Shown here piece after piece: positions 39,503 to 48,380 of a stretch of DNA of 64,000 bases. This DNA is from an uncultured Pseudoteredinibacter sp. (lineage in GTDB: Bacteria; Pseudomonadota; Gammaproteobacteria; Pseudomonadales; Cellvibrionaceae). The DNA is taken from contig NZ_CANMYE010000002.1 in the NCBI RefSeq assembly GCF_947502065.1, positions 62,001-126,000 of the forward strand. Direction: 5' to 3'. Position numbers and translations under genes: made by a program. The notes under the pieces are model-generated. The model did not search any database and was not told the DNA's origin. It saw nothing but the letters and a program-made list of their open reading frames with translations. How positions within the stretch are numbered: position 1 is the first letter of the stretch; each line of letters begins with the position of its first letter.

Positions 39503-39526
39503 TAGCTATTACAACAAGAGTTAAAC

Positions 39527-40393
39527 TTAATCGTCTTTGTTATCCAAAGCCCACTGATAAAGCTCTTTTTTACGCAGGCCAGTTATCTCAGCACCTATTT
39601 GCGCCGCTTGTTTTACCGGCAACTGCGCCAGCAGACAGCGCATCATATGCTCGACATTCGCATCTAGCTGCTTTGCCGATGCCTCACAACCTTTCACCAA
39701 GATAACCATTTCACCCTTGCGCTGATTATGGTCCGCTTCAACGGCGGCCAATACCTCAGCTGCAGCGCCAGAAATCAGTGTTTCAAAAGTTTTGGTTAAC
39801 TCCCTCGCAAGCACTAACTCGCGGTCCGCACCAAATACTTCTGACATCGCCGCCAAGCTATCGATAATGCGATGTGGCGCCTCATAGAAAATCATGGTTC
39901 GCTCTTCGTCCAGCAAAGCCTCCAAAGCATTTAAGCGCTGCCCAGCTTTGGCTGGCAAAAAACCTTCAAAGCAAAACTTATCCGACGGTAAGCCCGCCAC
40001 ACTCAACGCTGCCGCCATTGCACAGGCGCCTGGAACCGGCACAACTCTTATACCCGCGTCTCGAGCTATTTTTACTAATCGATAACCCGGGTCTGAAATT
40101 AGCGGTGTTCCAGCATCACTAATTAATGCGATATCCTTACCACTATTAAGCAGATCCAACATAGCCTCAGTTTGCTTCTGATCCGTGTAATCGTGATAGG
40201 CTCGCAACGGTGTATCAATAGAGAAATGCTGACACAATCTAGAACTGTGGCGAGTATCCTCAGCAGCAATCAAATCAGCATTTGATAAGACCTCGATTGC
40301 ACGCTGCGTTATATCACCCAGATTCCCGATCGGTGTGGCCACCACGTATAGGCTGCCCGCCCCAGAAGTTGTTGAATTTTTCATCGCCGGCAC
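39527..40393 (-). CDS. rsmI: 16S rRNA 2'-O-C1402 methyltransferase RsmI
   Basis: A 288-residue SAM-dependent ribose methyltransferase of the tetrapyrrole-methylase superfamily. It has LYVVATPIGNLGDITQRA, LIAAEDTRHS, ALISDAGTPLISDPGY and VPVPGACAMAAALSVAGL, all conserved in the family. I prefer GTG at 40393, because AGAGGTGA lies seven bases upstream; ATG at 40411 contains that Shine-Dalgarno within its own frame and ATG at 40384 is the third option. It diverges from lpoA, as in most gammaproteobacteria. Confidence 0.95.
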   Translation of the reverse strand: MPAMKNSTTSGAGSLYVVATPIGNLGDITQRAIEVLSNADLIAAEDTRHSSRLCQHFSIDTPLRAYHDYTDQKQTEAMLDLLNSGKDIALISDAGTPLISDPGYRLVKIARDAGIRVVPVPGACAMAAALSVAGLPSDKFCFEGFLPAKAGQRLNALEALLDEERTMIFYEAPHRIIDSLAAMSEVFGADRELVLARELTKTFETLISGAAAEVLAAVEADHNQRKGEMVILVKGCEASAKQLDANVEHMMRCLLAQLPVKQAAQIGAEITGLRKKELYQWALDNKDD

Positions 40394-40492
40394 GGAACAT
40401 TCACCTCTCATTCATGGCCAAAGAGCACTATAGTACCCTCATTAAGAGTAACTGACATGCCTGCTGCAAAGAATAATTGCTATGATAGGGCC

Positions 40493-42412
40493 ATGACAAA
40501 TTTAGAGAGCACAATGAGCACCGTGTTGAAAGCAAGCTTACCCCAAGCCAAGCCCCAAATAAGTCGACTCGCTTTGACCGCATTAGTCTGTGGTCTATTA
40601 CTTAGCGGCTGCGGCTCGAACCCCAGTAAAGATCAAGGAAGCTTTCAACAAGCGGCCATCCCAAGTGAGCAGCCCCAACAAACGGTTGCACAGCTATTGA
40701 AATTAGCGCGCAGCAGCCAAGCTCGTGAAGCCAGCCAATACCTTTTACAGGCTGCCCAGCAACTCAGCGAGCAAGAGGAATTAAGCTGGGCTCAGAACTT
40801 GCTGAAAAATATTGATCCAATGCTACTCAATAATAGCGACTTTATTGAGTACAGTATTCTGCACGGCAAACTTGCCATGGAAGACGGCTCTTACTTTATC
40901 GCAAAAGACAGTTTCTCAAGCCAACGCTTGGCGCAACTACAAGGGCAGATGCAAGCCGATCAAAAACAGCGCTTAGGCGAACTCAAAGCTACCTTATTTA
41001 CTCTTCTTGGGGACACCGAAGCAGGCGTGCAAGAGCGCCTTGCACTACGCCAGTGGCTCAATATTGACCAGCTAGCCGACAATCAAAGCGCCCTTTGGCA
41101 GACCCTAATGATGGAAAGCCCAGACAAGCTTGCAGCGCTGGCAAAGCAACAACAGCAGCCACTCTTTAAAGGCTGGTATGAATTGGCGACCATTGCAAAA
41201 AGCCAGAGAGATAGCATTGAGCAACAGCAAGCAAAAGTGCAGCAATGGCAACTACACAACCCAACTCACCCTGCCGCTCAAAACTTGCCCGAAGACTTAC
41301 GTCTATTAGGGCGACTAATCGATGAGCAACCTCGTAAAGTCAGCATCATGTTGCCTAGCCGTGGAAAATATTCGCGGGCAGGTAAAGCCATCAGAGATGG
41401 CTTTATGGCTGCCTATTATCAGGCTAAAGAAAATGGCCAAAGCACACCTCAGTTAGAGCTTATCGACAGCAGCCAGGGTGATATCGTTCAGCTGTATCAA
41501 AACGCTGTTCAAAGCGGCAGCGAGCTTGTCATTGGCCCATTAGATAAAGGCCAAGTTAGGCGCTTAAACGATAGCGCGCAGCTCAGCATTCCAGTTCTTG
41601 CAATGAACTATATTCAAGCACCATCAAACAATTTAGCTAGTGAGTATCAACCACTGCTCTTTCAATTTGGCTTAGCCTTAGAAGACGAGGCCCGTCAAAG
41701 CGCACAACGTGCTTATCTAGAAGGCCATCGCCGCGCGTTAGTGATTGCACCCCAAAGCTCTTGGGGCAATCGCGGCACCCAAGCTTTTATTGAAGAGTGG
41801 CAGGCACTAGGTGGTGAAATTGTCGGCGAGCAGCGATTCACCGGCAAAGGTGATTACTCTCGAGTTATTAAAAACAGCCTGCAGCTAGACTTGAGTGAGA
41901 CCCGCTATCGTAACCTACAACGGATTTTGGGCAGTAACCTAGAGTTTGAACCCCGCCGCCGACAAGATATCGATATGATCTTTGTATTGGCCAATAACAA
42001 TCAAGCAAGGCAAATTAAGCCCACCTTGGCTTTCCACTACGCCAGTAAAATACCGGTATACGCCACTAGTCATATCTATGGTGGGAGAGAAGCCAATAAA
42101 GCCAATCGCGATCTAAATGGCATTCGTTTTACCGCCTTGCCATGGCTAATCGATGAAGACGAATCATTGCGCTTGGCGGTAGATGAATATGCCAAACCCA
42201 TCCCAGCCTACCAGCAACTCTATGCGCTGGGGGCTGACAGCTTTGCCCTTTATCCTCGCCTTAGCCAGCTTGCGCAGGTTCAGCAGCTGCAGCTGCAAGG
42301 CCGAACCGGTCGCTTGCAGATGCTCAGCAATGGCCAACTAGCCAGGCAGCAAGATTGGGCTATTATGCGCAACGGTAAGGCACGGGCGCTCGCTAATCTT
42401 AGCCAGCAGTAA
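40493..42412 (+). CDS. lpoA: Outer-membrane lipoprotein activator of PBP1a, LpoA
   Basis: A lipoprotein of about 639 residues. The signal peptide ends in the lipobox LLLSGC. The N-terminal half has TPR-like helical repeats, and the C-terminal half is a periplasmic-binding-protein fold (from about KVSIMLPSRGKYSRAGKAI onward). LpoA stimulates the transpeptidase activity of PBP1a from the outer membrane in E. coli. ATG at 40493 or 40514 are both plausible; the longer ORF from 40457 adds residues before an unusually long n-region. It starts the lpoA-yraN-diaA-BON group. Confidence 0.93.
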   Translation: MTNLESTMSTVLKASLPQAKPQISRLALTALVCGLLLSGCGSNPSKDQGSFQQAAIPSEQPQQTVAQLLKLARSSQAREASQYLLQAAQQLSEQEELSWAQNLLKNIDPMLLNNSDFIEYSILHGKLAMEDGSYFIAKDSFSSQRLAQLQGQMQADQKQRLGELKATLFTLLGDTEAGVQERLALRQWLNIDQLADNQSALWQTLMMESPDKLAALAKQQQQPLFKGWYELATIAKSQRDSIEQQQAKVQQWQLHNPTHPAAQNLPEDLRLLGRLIDEQPRKVSIMLPSRGKYSRAGKAIRDGFMAAYYQAKENGQSTPQLELIDSSQGDIVQLYQNAVQSGSELVIGPLDKGQVRRLNDSAQLSIPVLAMNYIQAPSNNLASEYQPLLFQFGLALEDEARQSAQRAYLEGHRRALVIAPQSSWGNRGTQAFIEEWQALGGEIVGEQRFTGKGDYSRVIKNSLQLDLSETRYRNLQRILGSNLEFEPRRRQDIDMIFVLANNNQARQIKPTLAFHYASKIPVYATSHIYGGREANKANRDLNGIRFTALPWLIDEDESLRLAVDEYAKPIPAYQQLYALGADSFALYPRLSQLAQVQQLQLQGRTGRLQMLSNGQLARQQDWAIMRNGKARALANLSQQ

Positions 42413-42470
42413 TCCCGCTAGGTCTATTGCGGGATCATCAGGGCTGTCTATGCTTAAAGCATCAGCCCTT
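42413..42470 (+). other. Two hairpins in the lpoA-yraN gap
   Basis: ATCCCGC pairs with GCGGGAT at once after the lpoA stop. It is followed by AGGGCTG pairing with CAGCCCT, with an inner ATGCTT/AAAGCAT stem. Neither is followed by a T-tract, so partial termination or mRNA stabilisation is more likely than full termination. Confidence 0.45.
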
Positions 42471-42495
42471 CGGGCGGCTTTGCTAGGAGCTAGCC

Positions 42496-42864
42496 TTGGA
42501 AAAGGAAAACAGACGACAGCTGGGCGAAAAGCAAGAGGCGCTCGCCGCTCAGTTTCTCACCGAAAAAGGACTCAAGCTCCATTCGAAGAATTACCTTTGC
42601 CCCTACGGCGAAATAGACCTCATCATGCAGAGCGAATCGGAATGGGTGTTTGTGGAGGTTCGCAGTCGCAGCCCCAGCCAATTCACTAGCGCCATTGAAA
42701 GCATCGGCCCACAAAAACAACAGCGCCTTTTGCGCAGCGCTGAGCACTTTCTAATTTCACAAGGGCAAAGTAATAGCCCGTGTCGCTTCGATGTAATCGC
42801 TATTTCACTTCTACCTGAAGGCCGCTCTGATATAGAATGGCTGCAAAATGCCTTGGGCTATTAA
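42496..42864 (+). CDS. yraN: YraN family endonuclease-fold protein (UPF0102)
   Basis: A 122-residue protein with the restriction-endonuclease-like fold of the YraN family, often linked to Holliday-junction or DNA metabolism, with function unproven. The catalytic-type residues are in YGEIDLIM and VFVEVRSRS (D-ExK-like pattern with R in place of K). The start is TTG at 42496, supported by AGGAG seven bases upstream; no ATG would retain the N-terminal helix GEKQEALAAQFL. Position after lpoA is standard. Confidence 0.92.
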   Translation: MEKENRRQLGEKQEALAAQFLTEKGLKLHSKNYLCPYGEIDLIMQSESEWVFVEVRSRSPSQFTSAIESIGPQKQQRLLRSAEHFLISQGQSNSPCRFDVIAISLLPEGRSDIEWLQNALGY

Positions 42865-42906
42865 GCCCCGCGCCGTAATTGCTATTCAAGACAGAAAGAG
42901 CCCAGC

Positions 42907-43503
42907 ATGGATCAACACGTCATTAATTTGTTTCATCGCAGTATCGAAGCCAAAATGCAGGTTGGCGAGCAGCTCGCCCCGCTTATTGCCGAAGCGAGTG
43001 AAATGATGGTGCATGCCCTCGTCAATGAAAACAAAATCTTGCTGTGCGGCAATGGCAGTAGCTGTGCTATCACCCAAATTTTCTCGGCAAACTTAATCAA
43101 CCGCTTTGAAAATGACCGACCTAGCTTACCCGCTATCGCACTCGGTACAGATGCTACATCGCTCTCCGCAATCGCGGACGTTGCTAGTTACAATGATGCC
43201 TATGCAAAGCAAGTACGCGCCCTCGGTCAACCTGGCGATATTCTGGTTATTATTTCCAGCAGCGCCAAAGCAGGGAATTTAATTAGAGCTGTTCAAGCCG
43301 CTCACGACAGGGAAATGTCCGTTATTGCACTTACAGGCCAAGATGGCGGGGATATTTCTGCGCTTCTCGATGTCCACGATATAGAACTGCAAGCACAACT
43401 ACACTCAAGACCACGCATTCATGAAGTGCATTTATTAACTGTGTTCTGCTTATGCGACCTTATTGATCAACAACTATTCGGAGTTTATAGCCCTGATGAA
43501 TAA
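42907..43503 (+). CDS. diaA: SIS-domain protein DiaA (GmhA-like)
   Basis: A 198-residue SIS-domain protein. The core LLCGNGSSCAITQIFSANL and LVIISSSAKAGNLIRAV bind sugar phosphates in relatives. In E. coli DiaA promotes assembly of DnaA at oriC; its paralogue GmhA is a sedoheptulose-7-phosphate isomerase. The place between yraN and a BON lipoprotein gene indicates DiaA. The core carries SSSAKAGN where GmhA and DiaA commonly have a SxSGxSxN pattern, a small difference. The stop overlaps the next start. Confidence 0.92.
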   Translation: MDQHVINLFHRSIEAKMQVGEQLAPLIAEASEMMVHALVNENKILLCGNGSSCAITQIFSANLINRFENDRPSLPAIALGTDATSLSAIADVASYNDAYAKQVRALGQPGDILVIISSSAKAGNLIRAVQAAHDREMSVIALTGQDGGDISALLDVHDIELQAQLHSRPRIHEVHLLTVFCLCDLIDQQLFGVYSPDE

Positions 43504-44080
43504 ACTAGCCGGCCTTTGCAAAGCCATAGTCATAGCGAGCTGCGTGCTAAGCTTGAATGCTTGTACCTCAGTCATTAGCGCCACCACAGATAAGCCTATT
43601 CAGCCTGACCCTAGCAAGCGCACCTTTGGTACCTATATCGATGATGAGCAGTTGGAGACCATTGCTGAGGTAAACCTTACTAAAGCCAGCCCCGCGCTCG
43701 ACTCTTCCCACATTAACGTCAACGCCTTTAATGGTGTTGTGCTGGTAACCGGTGAAGTGCCCAACCAGGAAGCTCGCGAGCTTGCCACCAGTACCTTGCG
43801 CAAGCTGCATAAAGTCCGCCAAGTATTCAATGAGCTACAAATTCAAGGTAACAGCTCATTCTTAGGCCGCACCAATGATTCATGGATCAGCTCAAAGGTG
43901 AAAACTCAGCTTTTGGCCAATGAAGATATCGACAGTGGACGTATTAAGGTGGTCACTGAAAATGGCACGGTTTACCTTATGGGTACGGTTACCCGCGCCC
44001 AAGCCAATAAGGCCGCCAATGTAGTGAGCCGCATTGGCGGTGTACAGAAAGTCGTTCGCACATTCGAGTATATCGACTAG
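43496..44080 (+). CDS. dolP: Dual-BON-domain lipoprotein (DolP/YraP-like)
   Basis: A 194-residue outer-membrane lipoprotein. The signal peptide from MNKLAGLCK ends in the lipobox LSLNAC, and two BON domains follow (about 55-115 and 130-194; NAFNGVVLVTGEV and TENGTVYLMGTV are the paired signatures). E. coli DolP supports outer-membrane integrity at division sites. ATG at 43496 overlaps the end of diaA by 8 bp, and the longer frame is not needed. Confidence 0.93.
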   Translation: MNKLAGLCKAIVIASCVLSLNACTSVISATTDKPIQPDPSKRTFGTYIDDEQLETIAEVNLTKASPALDSSHINVNAFNGVVLVTGEVPNQEARELATSTLRKLHKVRQVFNELQIQGNSSFLGRTNDSWISSKVKTQLLANEDIDSGRIKVVTENGTVYLMGTVTRAQANKAANVVSRIGGVQKVVRTFEYID

Positions 44081-44104
44081 CCAATCCCGCCTTATTTGCC
44101 TCCT

Positions 44105-44127
44105 GAGCTAGCAGATTCTGCTAGCTC
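44105..44127 (+). terminator. 10-bp perfect hairpin after dolP
   Basis: GAGCTAGCAG / CTGCTAGCTC with loop ATT, 25 bp past the stop. There is no T-tract directly behind it, though a T-rich stretch follows within 30 bp. Probable transcript end of the lpoA operon. Confidence 0.5.
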
Positions 44128-44218
44128 AACGATTACCTTCAGGCTTTTTTGCCCGAAACTGCTCCTAGTTGATTGCTAAAATAATCATACTTTACAAATA
44201 AAATAATAGGAGCCGACC

Positions 44219-45391
44219 GTGACCGCCAATGTTGAGAACTTCGACCGCTGGATTCGCAGCAGCTTTATTGAAATAAACACCGAGCTAGAACAGCGTTATC
44301 AGCAACAGGACGATAAAGCCAATGTAGAAGGTATCGGTGATACGCTAAAGTCCCAACTCAAAGGTGAAGGGCGTGCCCTCATTAGCGAGTTATTGGCAGA
44401 AGGCAATACTGATGAAGGCTTTGATGCTGGCTTCGATTTATTAGGCAATGTTGGCTTTTATATGGCCGCCTGCCGCCGCCACGAGATTACCGAGCCTTCT
44501 CGAGAAGATAGCTCGCCGTTAAAAGAAGCCTCAGCGCTAGCCTTACAACTGGGCGCCTCTCTTGGCGTTACCCCTCGCTTCGCCACCGCTCACCTAACAA
44601 CTCATAACCGAGCCATTAACGGCATCGCTAAAAGCTTCACCTCATTAGAAGATGAATTTATTTTCAATGAATACAATACTCGCGCGGTGCTCGCCTATAA
44701 ACGTGCCGCCGACGCATTGTTTCGCACTGTGCCATTGGGTATCTCCAATGTATCGGTGCCCGACCTACTCGATGCTGCTTACGATGCCTTAGAAGATGTC
44801 ATTCGCTTAAACGACATCTTATTTGAAAAGCTTGATGTCAACGCCTTCTTCTATTTGGTTCGTCCCTATTACAAGCCCTATCGTGTAGGGCGTGAGATAT
44901 ACCGCGGTGCCAATGCCGGTGATTTTGCCGGCATCAACATCATCGATTTAATGCTGGGTCTGTGCCGAGCGGACGACTCTTACTATTCCCAGCTGCTGGT
45001 CGACAAAATGCTCTATATGATGCCAGATGATCAACGTTGTTTAATGGATTGCATGCGCCGACCCAGCCTTATGGATCAGTTGCTTCAGGCACCCACAAAA
45101 GAATACGATAGTGAGTGGTATCAGCTAGTCGCCAGCAAATTCTTAAAAGTTTGCGAAGCTCATGGCCGCACCGCCGAGCAACATCACAATAATTTAGTAG
45201 AAAAGTTTATCACTCGCCCGGCCGAGGATATGGATGAGGCCTATGCCAACAAGCTTACCGCCAGCGGGCCACCACTGCCGGTATTGTTGCGTTCGCTCGC
45301 TAAGCTTAGAGATTTACGCTTGGCCGCCGAGCGAGATGATATCCCCAGCCGCTTTCAAGATGTCGCGGCGATTCGAGACAATTTGAGGTAA
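44219..45391 (+). CDS. PrnB-like protein (DUF1864; heme-dependent TDO/IDO superfamily)
   Basis: A 390-residue, all-helical protein. From memory of PrnB, the pyrrolnitrin enzyme acting on 7-chlorotryptophan, matching stretches are NVGFYMAACRRHE, the LGASLGVTPR region, VRPYYKPYRVGREIYRG and the C-terminal SLAKLRDLRLAA. H322/H323 (AEQHHNNLVEK) align with the PrnB proximal heme ligand. The superfamily includes tryptophan 2,3-dioxygenase and IDO. The start is GTG at 44219 with AGGAG eight to nine bases upstream. The next gene, 2 bp away, is kynureninase-like. No PrnA halogenase or PrnC/PrnD is nearby, so pyrrolnitrin synthesis is unlikely; an oxidative step on tryptophan or another indole is inferred. 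Confidence 0.72.
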   Translation: MTANVENFDRWIRSSFIEINTELEQRYQQQDDKANVEGIGDTLKSQLKGEGRALISELLAEGNTDEGFDAGFDLLGNVGFYMAACRRHEITEPSREDSSPLKEASALALQLGASLGVTPRFATAHLTTHNRAINGIAKSFTSLEDEFIFNEYNTRAVLAYKRAADALFRTVPLGISNVSVPDLLDAAYDALEDVIRLNDILFEKLDVNAFFYLVRPYYKPYRVGREIYRGANAGDFAGINIIDLMLGLCRADDSYYSQLLVDKMLYMMPDDQRCLMDCMRRPSLMDQLLQAPTKEYDSEWYQLVASKFLKVCEAHGRTAEQHHNNLVEKFITRPAEDMDEAYANKLTASGPPLPVLLRSLAKLRDLRLAAERDDIPSRFQDVAAIRDNLR

Positions 45392-45393
45392 CT

Positions 45394-46488
45394 ATGGGCC
45401 CGGAAGATTTTCTACTGCCCAAGCAGCGCTATTTACTCAGTCATTCAGTCGGCTTAGCTCTGCGCAGCAGTCAAAAAGCGCTAAACGACCGCTTTTTTAA
45501 AGCTTGGCAGGAGAGCCCTGCCGAGGCCTGGCCAAATTGGCTGCAGGCGATTGAGCAGTTTCGTTCAGCGCTAGCCCAGCTACTGAACGCTAACGCCGAT
45601 GAGTTTTGCCCGCAAAGTAATTTAAGCAGTGGTTTCAGCAAAATATTGCAGGCCATTAAGCCAAGTCATTCTCGCAACACTATTTTGCTAAGCGAAGAAG
45701 ACTTCCCCAGTATGAGCTTTGTCGCCCAACAGGCCCAAGCCTTTGGCTGGAACTTTCGCTTTTTACCCAAAGACATGGACCATCAAGATATCTCGCAATG
45801 GCAGGCCCAGCTGACGGACGATGTCGCCTTGGTTTTGCTCACCCACGCTTATTCCAATAGCAGCCTTCGTCTAGATATCACTTCGCTTATTCAACATTGC
45901 CAACGACAAGGCATTCTAACTGTGGTGGACATCGCTCAATCAGCGGGCATCGTCCCAATTGATTTGCAGCAGTGGCAAGCCGATTTTGTGTTGGGTTCTT
46001 GTGTTAAATGGCTATGCGGCGGCCCAGGTGCTGGATTCATGTGGGTAAACCCAAAAATCGTAGAAGCTTGCGAGCCCAAAGATGTGGGCTGGTTTTCACA
46101 CCAAGACCCATTTGAATTTGATGTACATAGTTTTCGCTATCACCCGAGTGCTCTGCGATTTTGGGGCGGAACCCCTACCGTACAACCCTATGCTATTGCA
46201 GCCCATAGCATCGAGTATTTTTGCAACTATGGCGTAGCAAACAGCCAGCGACACAATCAAGCGTTGAGTCAACAACTTCGTAATGCCGCCGGGACTGCCT
46301 GCCTAACACCTGAGTACCGAGGCGGTACTGTCGTTTTGAAATTTGAGCAGCAAGACAAATTTATTGCCGCTTTGGAATCAAAAAATATTCAATTTGATCA
46401 ACGACCAACAGGAGTTCGACTGTCACCACATATTTACAATGATCAAAGCGATATTGATGCTGTTTTAGATTGCATGCCCAGCAAGTGA
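45394..46488 (+). CDS. Kynureninase-like PLP enzyme (aminotransferase class V fold)
   Basis: A 364-residue PLP-dependent enzyme. YLLSHSVGLAL, SEEDFPSMSFV, VDIAQSAGIVPIDL (the Asp pairs with the pyridine nitrogen) and SCVKWLCGGPGAGFMWV fit kynureninase; K205 is the predicted Schiff-base lysine. The C-terminal RPTGVRLSPHIYND fits the kynureninase small domain. Kynureninase cleaves kynurenine to anthranilate and alanine. The 2-bp spacing from the PrnB-like gene points to one pathway. There is no classical kynurenine formamidase gene in view. Other class V enzymes (desulfurase, isopenicillin epimerase type) cannot be excluded. Confidence 0.75.
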   Translation: MGPEDFLLPKQRYLLSHSVGLALRSSQKALNDRFFKAWQESPAEAWPNWLQAIEQFRSALAQLLNANADEFCPQSNLSSGFSKILQAIKPSHSRNTILLSEEDFPSMSFVAQQAQAFGWNFRFLPKDMDHQDISQWQAQLTDDVALVLLTHAYSNSSLRLDITSLIQHCQRQGILTVVDIAQSAGIVPIDLQQWQADFVLGSCVKWLCGGPGAGFMWVNPKIVEACEPKDVGWFSHQDPFEFDVHSFRYHPSALRFWGGTPTVQPYAIAAHSIEYFCNYGVANSQRHNQALSQQLRNAAGTACLTPEYRGGTVVLKFEQQDKFIAALESKNIQFDQRPTGVRLSPHIYNDQSDIDAVLDCMPSK

Positions 46489-46504
46489 AACTTAAACAAT
46501 AACT

Positions 46505-46543
46505 CTCTAGCGGCAAGCTTTACAGCTGCGCTTGTCGCTAGAG
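46505..46543. terminator. Bidirectional hairpin between convergent genes
   Basis: CTCTAGCGGCAAG pairs with CTTGTCGCTAGAG with one mismatch. The right arm covers the stop codon of the minus-strand methyltransferase gene. No long T-tract is present on either strand. Confidence 0.55.
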
Positions 46544-47218
46544 GCTCTGATAGAAATTGACGGTTTTGAATTCTTCAAACTCACCCAAATCAGGAAAGGT
46601 AATCGAACGGCGTACAGCTATTGCCTCATAGCCTGGCTCATTGAAATTCTTCACACGGGAATCAGCAATAAGAGTGCGAGCGAAGCATTGCCTGAACTTT
46701 TCAAGCAGCGGTTTATTTTCCCAGTCATACAACACGTCAGCCGCCAACACCAAATCTACTTCCGAGCCGGCTAGGTAAAAGCAATCACGATTAATTTCCA
46801 ACCGCTTATCATCCGCAAAACCATTGAGCTCACTATTGGCCGCTACAGATAACAGTGCGCCCTCATCCAGATCGCTGGCATAAACCTTTTTGGCGCCCGC
46901 CATTAAAGCGGCGATAGCAACAATGCCTGAACCGGTACCAAAATCCACAATCACTTTATCTCGTACTAATTCAGGATCCGCCAAAATCATCGCCGCCATT
47001 GCTTGCCCGCTAGCCCAACAAAAAGACCAATAGGCCGGTTCTTCAAACACCGCCGCAATGGTCTCCTCACTTAAACGGGCATCCATTATCTGAGGGTCAA
47101 CCAACCATAAAGATATCTCTGGCACATCAGGCAATGGCGTTGCCTTTAGTTGGGCATGGGGCAAAGTTTGCCGAAAGTGGCGCAACAAGGCTTCTGGCGC
47201 ACTTAGAGCATTTGTCAT
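46538..47218 (-). CDS. Class I SAM-dependent methyltransferase (METTL20/ETFB-lysine type)
   Basis: A protein of about 226 residues with the seven-strand methyltransferase fold. SAM motif I is VIVDFGTGSGIVAIAA, motif II is VYASDLDEGAL, and a post-II stretch is VLAADVLYDWEN. PAYWSFCWASGQAMA before motif I is typical of the METTL16-family/ETFB-lysine methyltransferase group, which modify proteins. ATG at 47218 or 47242 may be used. The substrate is unknown. It stands alone on the minus strand, 47 bp downstream of the AI-2E permease gene's stop side. Confidence 0.75.
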   Translation of the reverse strand: MTNALSAPEALLRHFRQTLPHAQLKATPLPDVPEISLWLVDPQIMDARLSEETIAAVFEEPAYWSFCWASGQAMAAMILADPELVRDKVIVDFGTGSGIVAIAALMAGAKKVYASDLDEGALLSVAANSELNGFADDKRLEINRDCFYLAGSEVDLVLAADVLYDWENKPLLEKFRQCFARTLIADSRVKNFNEPGYEAIAVRRSITFPDLGEFEEFKTVNFYQSL

Positions 47219-47265
47219 GTTTTGTTCTCTATTGTTCAACATTGCAACTTCGATTAAGAATATAC

Positions 47266-48369
47266 TTAGCTTTCGCTTTTTTCTTTCTGATCTTCAAGTG
47301 GCTCCAGCAAATCAATGCTATCAGGAGCCTCAGCCGCTTCGCCCGAACCCAAGAGCACGCCAATCCAATGGGTGTCCTCATTACTTTCCAATGCGATTTT
47401 AACCGTCATGGTTAACGGTACCGATAACAACATACCGACCGGGCCAAGTACCCAGCCCCAAAATACCAATGAAAGAAATACTACTAAGGCGGACAAGTTC
47501 AAGCCTCGTCCCATTACACGCGGCTCAATACCATTGCCAACCACGGTATTAACCACCAGATAGCCAGCACCAGTGAGCAATGCGCTAACAGGCCCTAGCT
47601 GCACCAAAGCCAATAAGACAGCCGGAATTGCAGCCAAAATGGAGCCCAAGCTTGGTACGAAATTAAGCAAAAACGCCAACAAGGACCACATCACAGGGTA
47701 ATCAACACCCAAGATCAGCAACCAAACAAAAACCAACACCGCCGTAAGCAGGCTGATCCACATTTTAATGGCCATATAGTGGTTGACTGATTCGGTGAAT
47801 CTCGCAATTGCGCCCACACCAAAATTCTTCTTGGCGGATTTAAGCTTTTCTGAAAAGCCGACCTCTTCAGCCATGATAAAAATCACAGTTAATAGAATTA
47901 AAAAGGCTTCGGTCATCAAGCTTCCGAATGAAGCTAAGGTATTCCCCGCTATGCGCAATGCCGCACCTGGATCTATATTCTCCGCTAATACGCTGGTTTC
48001 TAAATCGAGGCCATAGCCCTGCAACTTAGCAATCAAGCCTTGGAACATGCTGGTCAAGCGCTCTTGGTAAACTGGAATGTCTTGACGGAATTCAGCTACT
48101 GAACTCCCCACCACAGCACTGATAGCCCCACCAATAGCAATGATCAAAAAGATAATAGAAACAATGGCCAAACCATTGGGCAAGCCTCGTTTTTTCAACC
48201 ACAACAAGAGCGGCGAGCAAACTACCGCAATAAATAATGACAACAGGAAAGGAACTAATATCGCTTCTGCTGCTCGCATGCCTGCCACTACAATGACAAA
48301 AGCCGCTGAGACTAGGATAAAGCGGGACACCCCGGAAAATTCACCCGGAGCTGGATTGTGAGTTTGCAT
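47266..48369 (-). CDS. AI-2E family transporter (PF01594)
   Basis: A 367-residue inner-membrane protein with about eight helices in the family layout: two N-terminal pairs, a soluble stretch (about 70-150), then the C-terminal bundle. FLLNFVPSLGSILAAIPAVLLALVQLG is near the signature region; only its FVPSLGSILAAIP part is quoted as key. The family includes TqsA (AI-2 export) and sodium/proton antiporters, so autoinducer transport is not implied. It ends 24 bp before the ATG side of the methyltransferase gene and is 12 bp downstream of a small membrane protein gene. Confidence 0.88.
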   Translation of the reverse strand: MQTHNPAPGEFSGVSRFILVSAAFVIVVAGMRAAEAILVPFLLSLFIAVVCSPLLLWLKKRGLPNGLAIVSIIFLIIAIGGAISAVVGSSVAEFRQDIPVYQERLTSMFQGLIAKLQGYGLDLETSVLAENIDPGAALRIAGNTLASFGSLMTEAFLILLTVIFIMAEEVGFSEKLKSAKKNFGVGAIARFTESVNHYMAIKMWISLLTAVLVFVWLLILGVDYPVMWSLLAFLLNFVPSLGSILAAIPAVLLALVQLGPVSALLTGAGYLVVNTVVGNGIEPRVMGRGLNLSALVVFLSLVFWGWVLGPVGMLLSVPLTMTVKIALESNEDTHWIGVLLGSGEAAEAPDSIDLLEPLEDQKEKSES

Positions 48370-48380
48370 TAATGCCTTCC

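Noticed and set aside
45394..46488. Cysteine desulfurase (NifS/SufS) identity for the PLP enzyme
   Set aside because: The GSCVKWLCGGPGAG lysine motif and the C-terminal RPTGVRLSP fit kynureninase better, and no Fe-S assembly genes are nearby.
44219..46488. Pyrrolnitrin biosynthesis cluster
   Set aside because: prnA, prnC and prnD homologues are not in the window; a kynureninase-like gene takes the neighbouring place.
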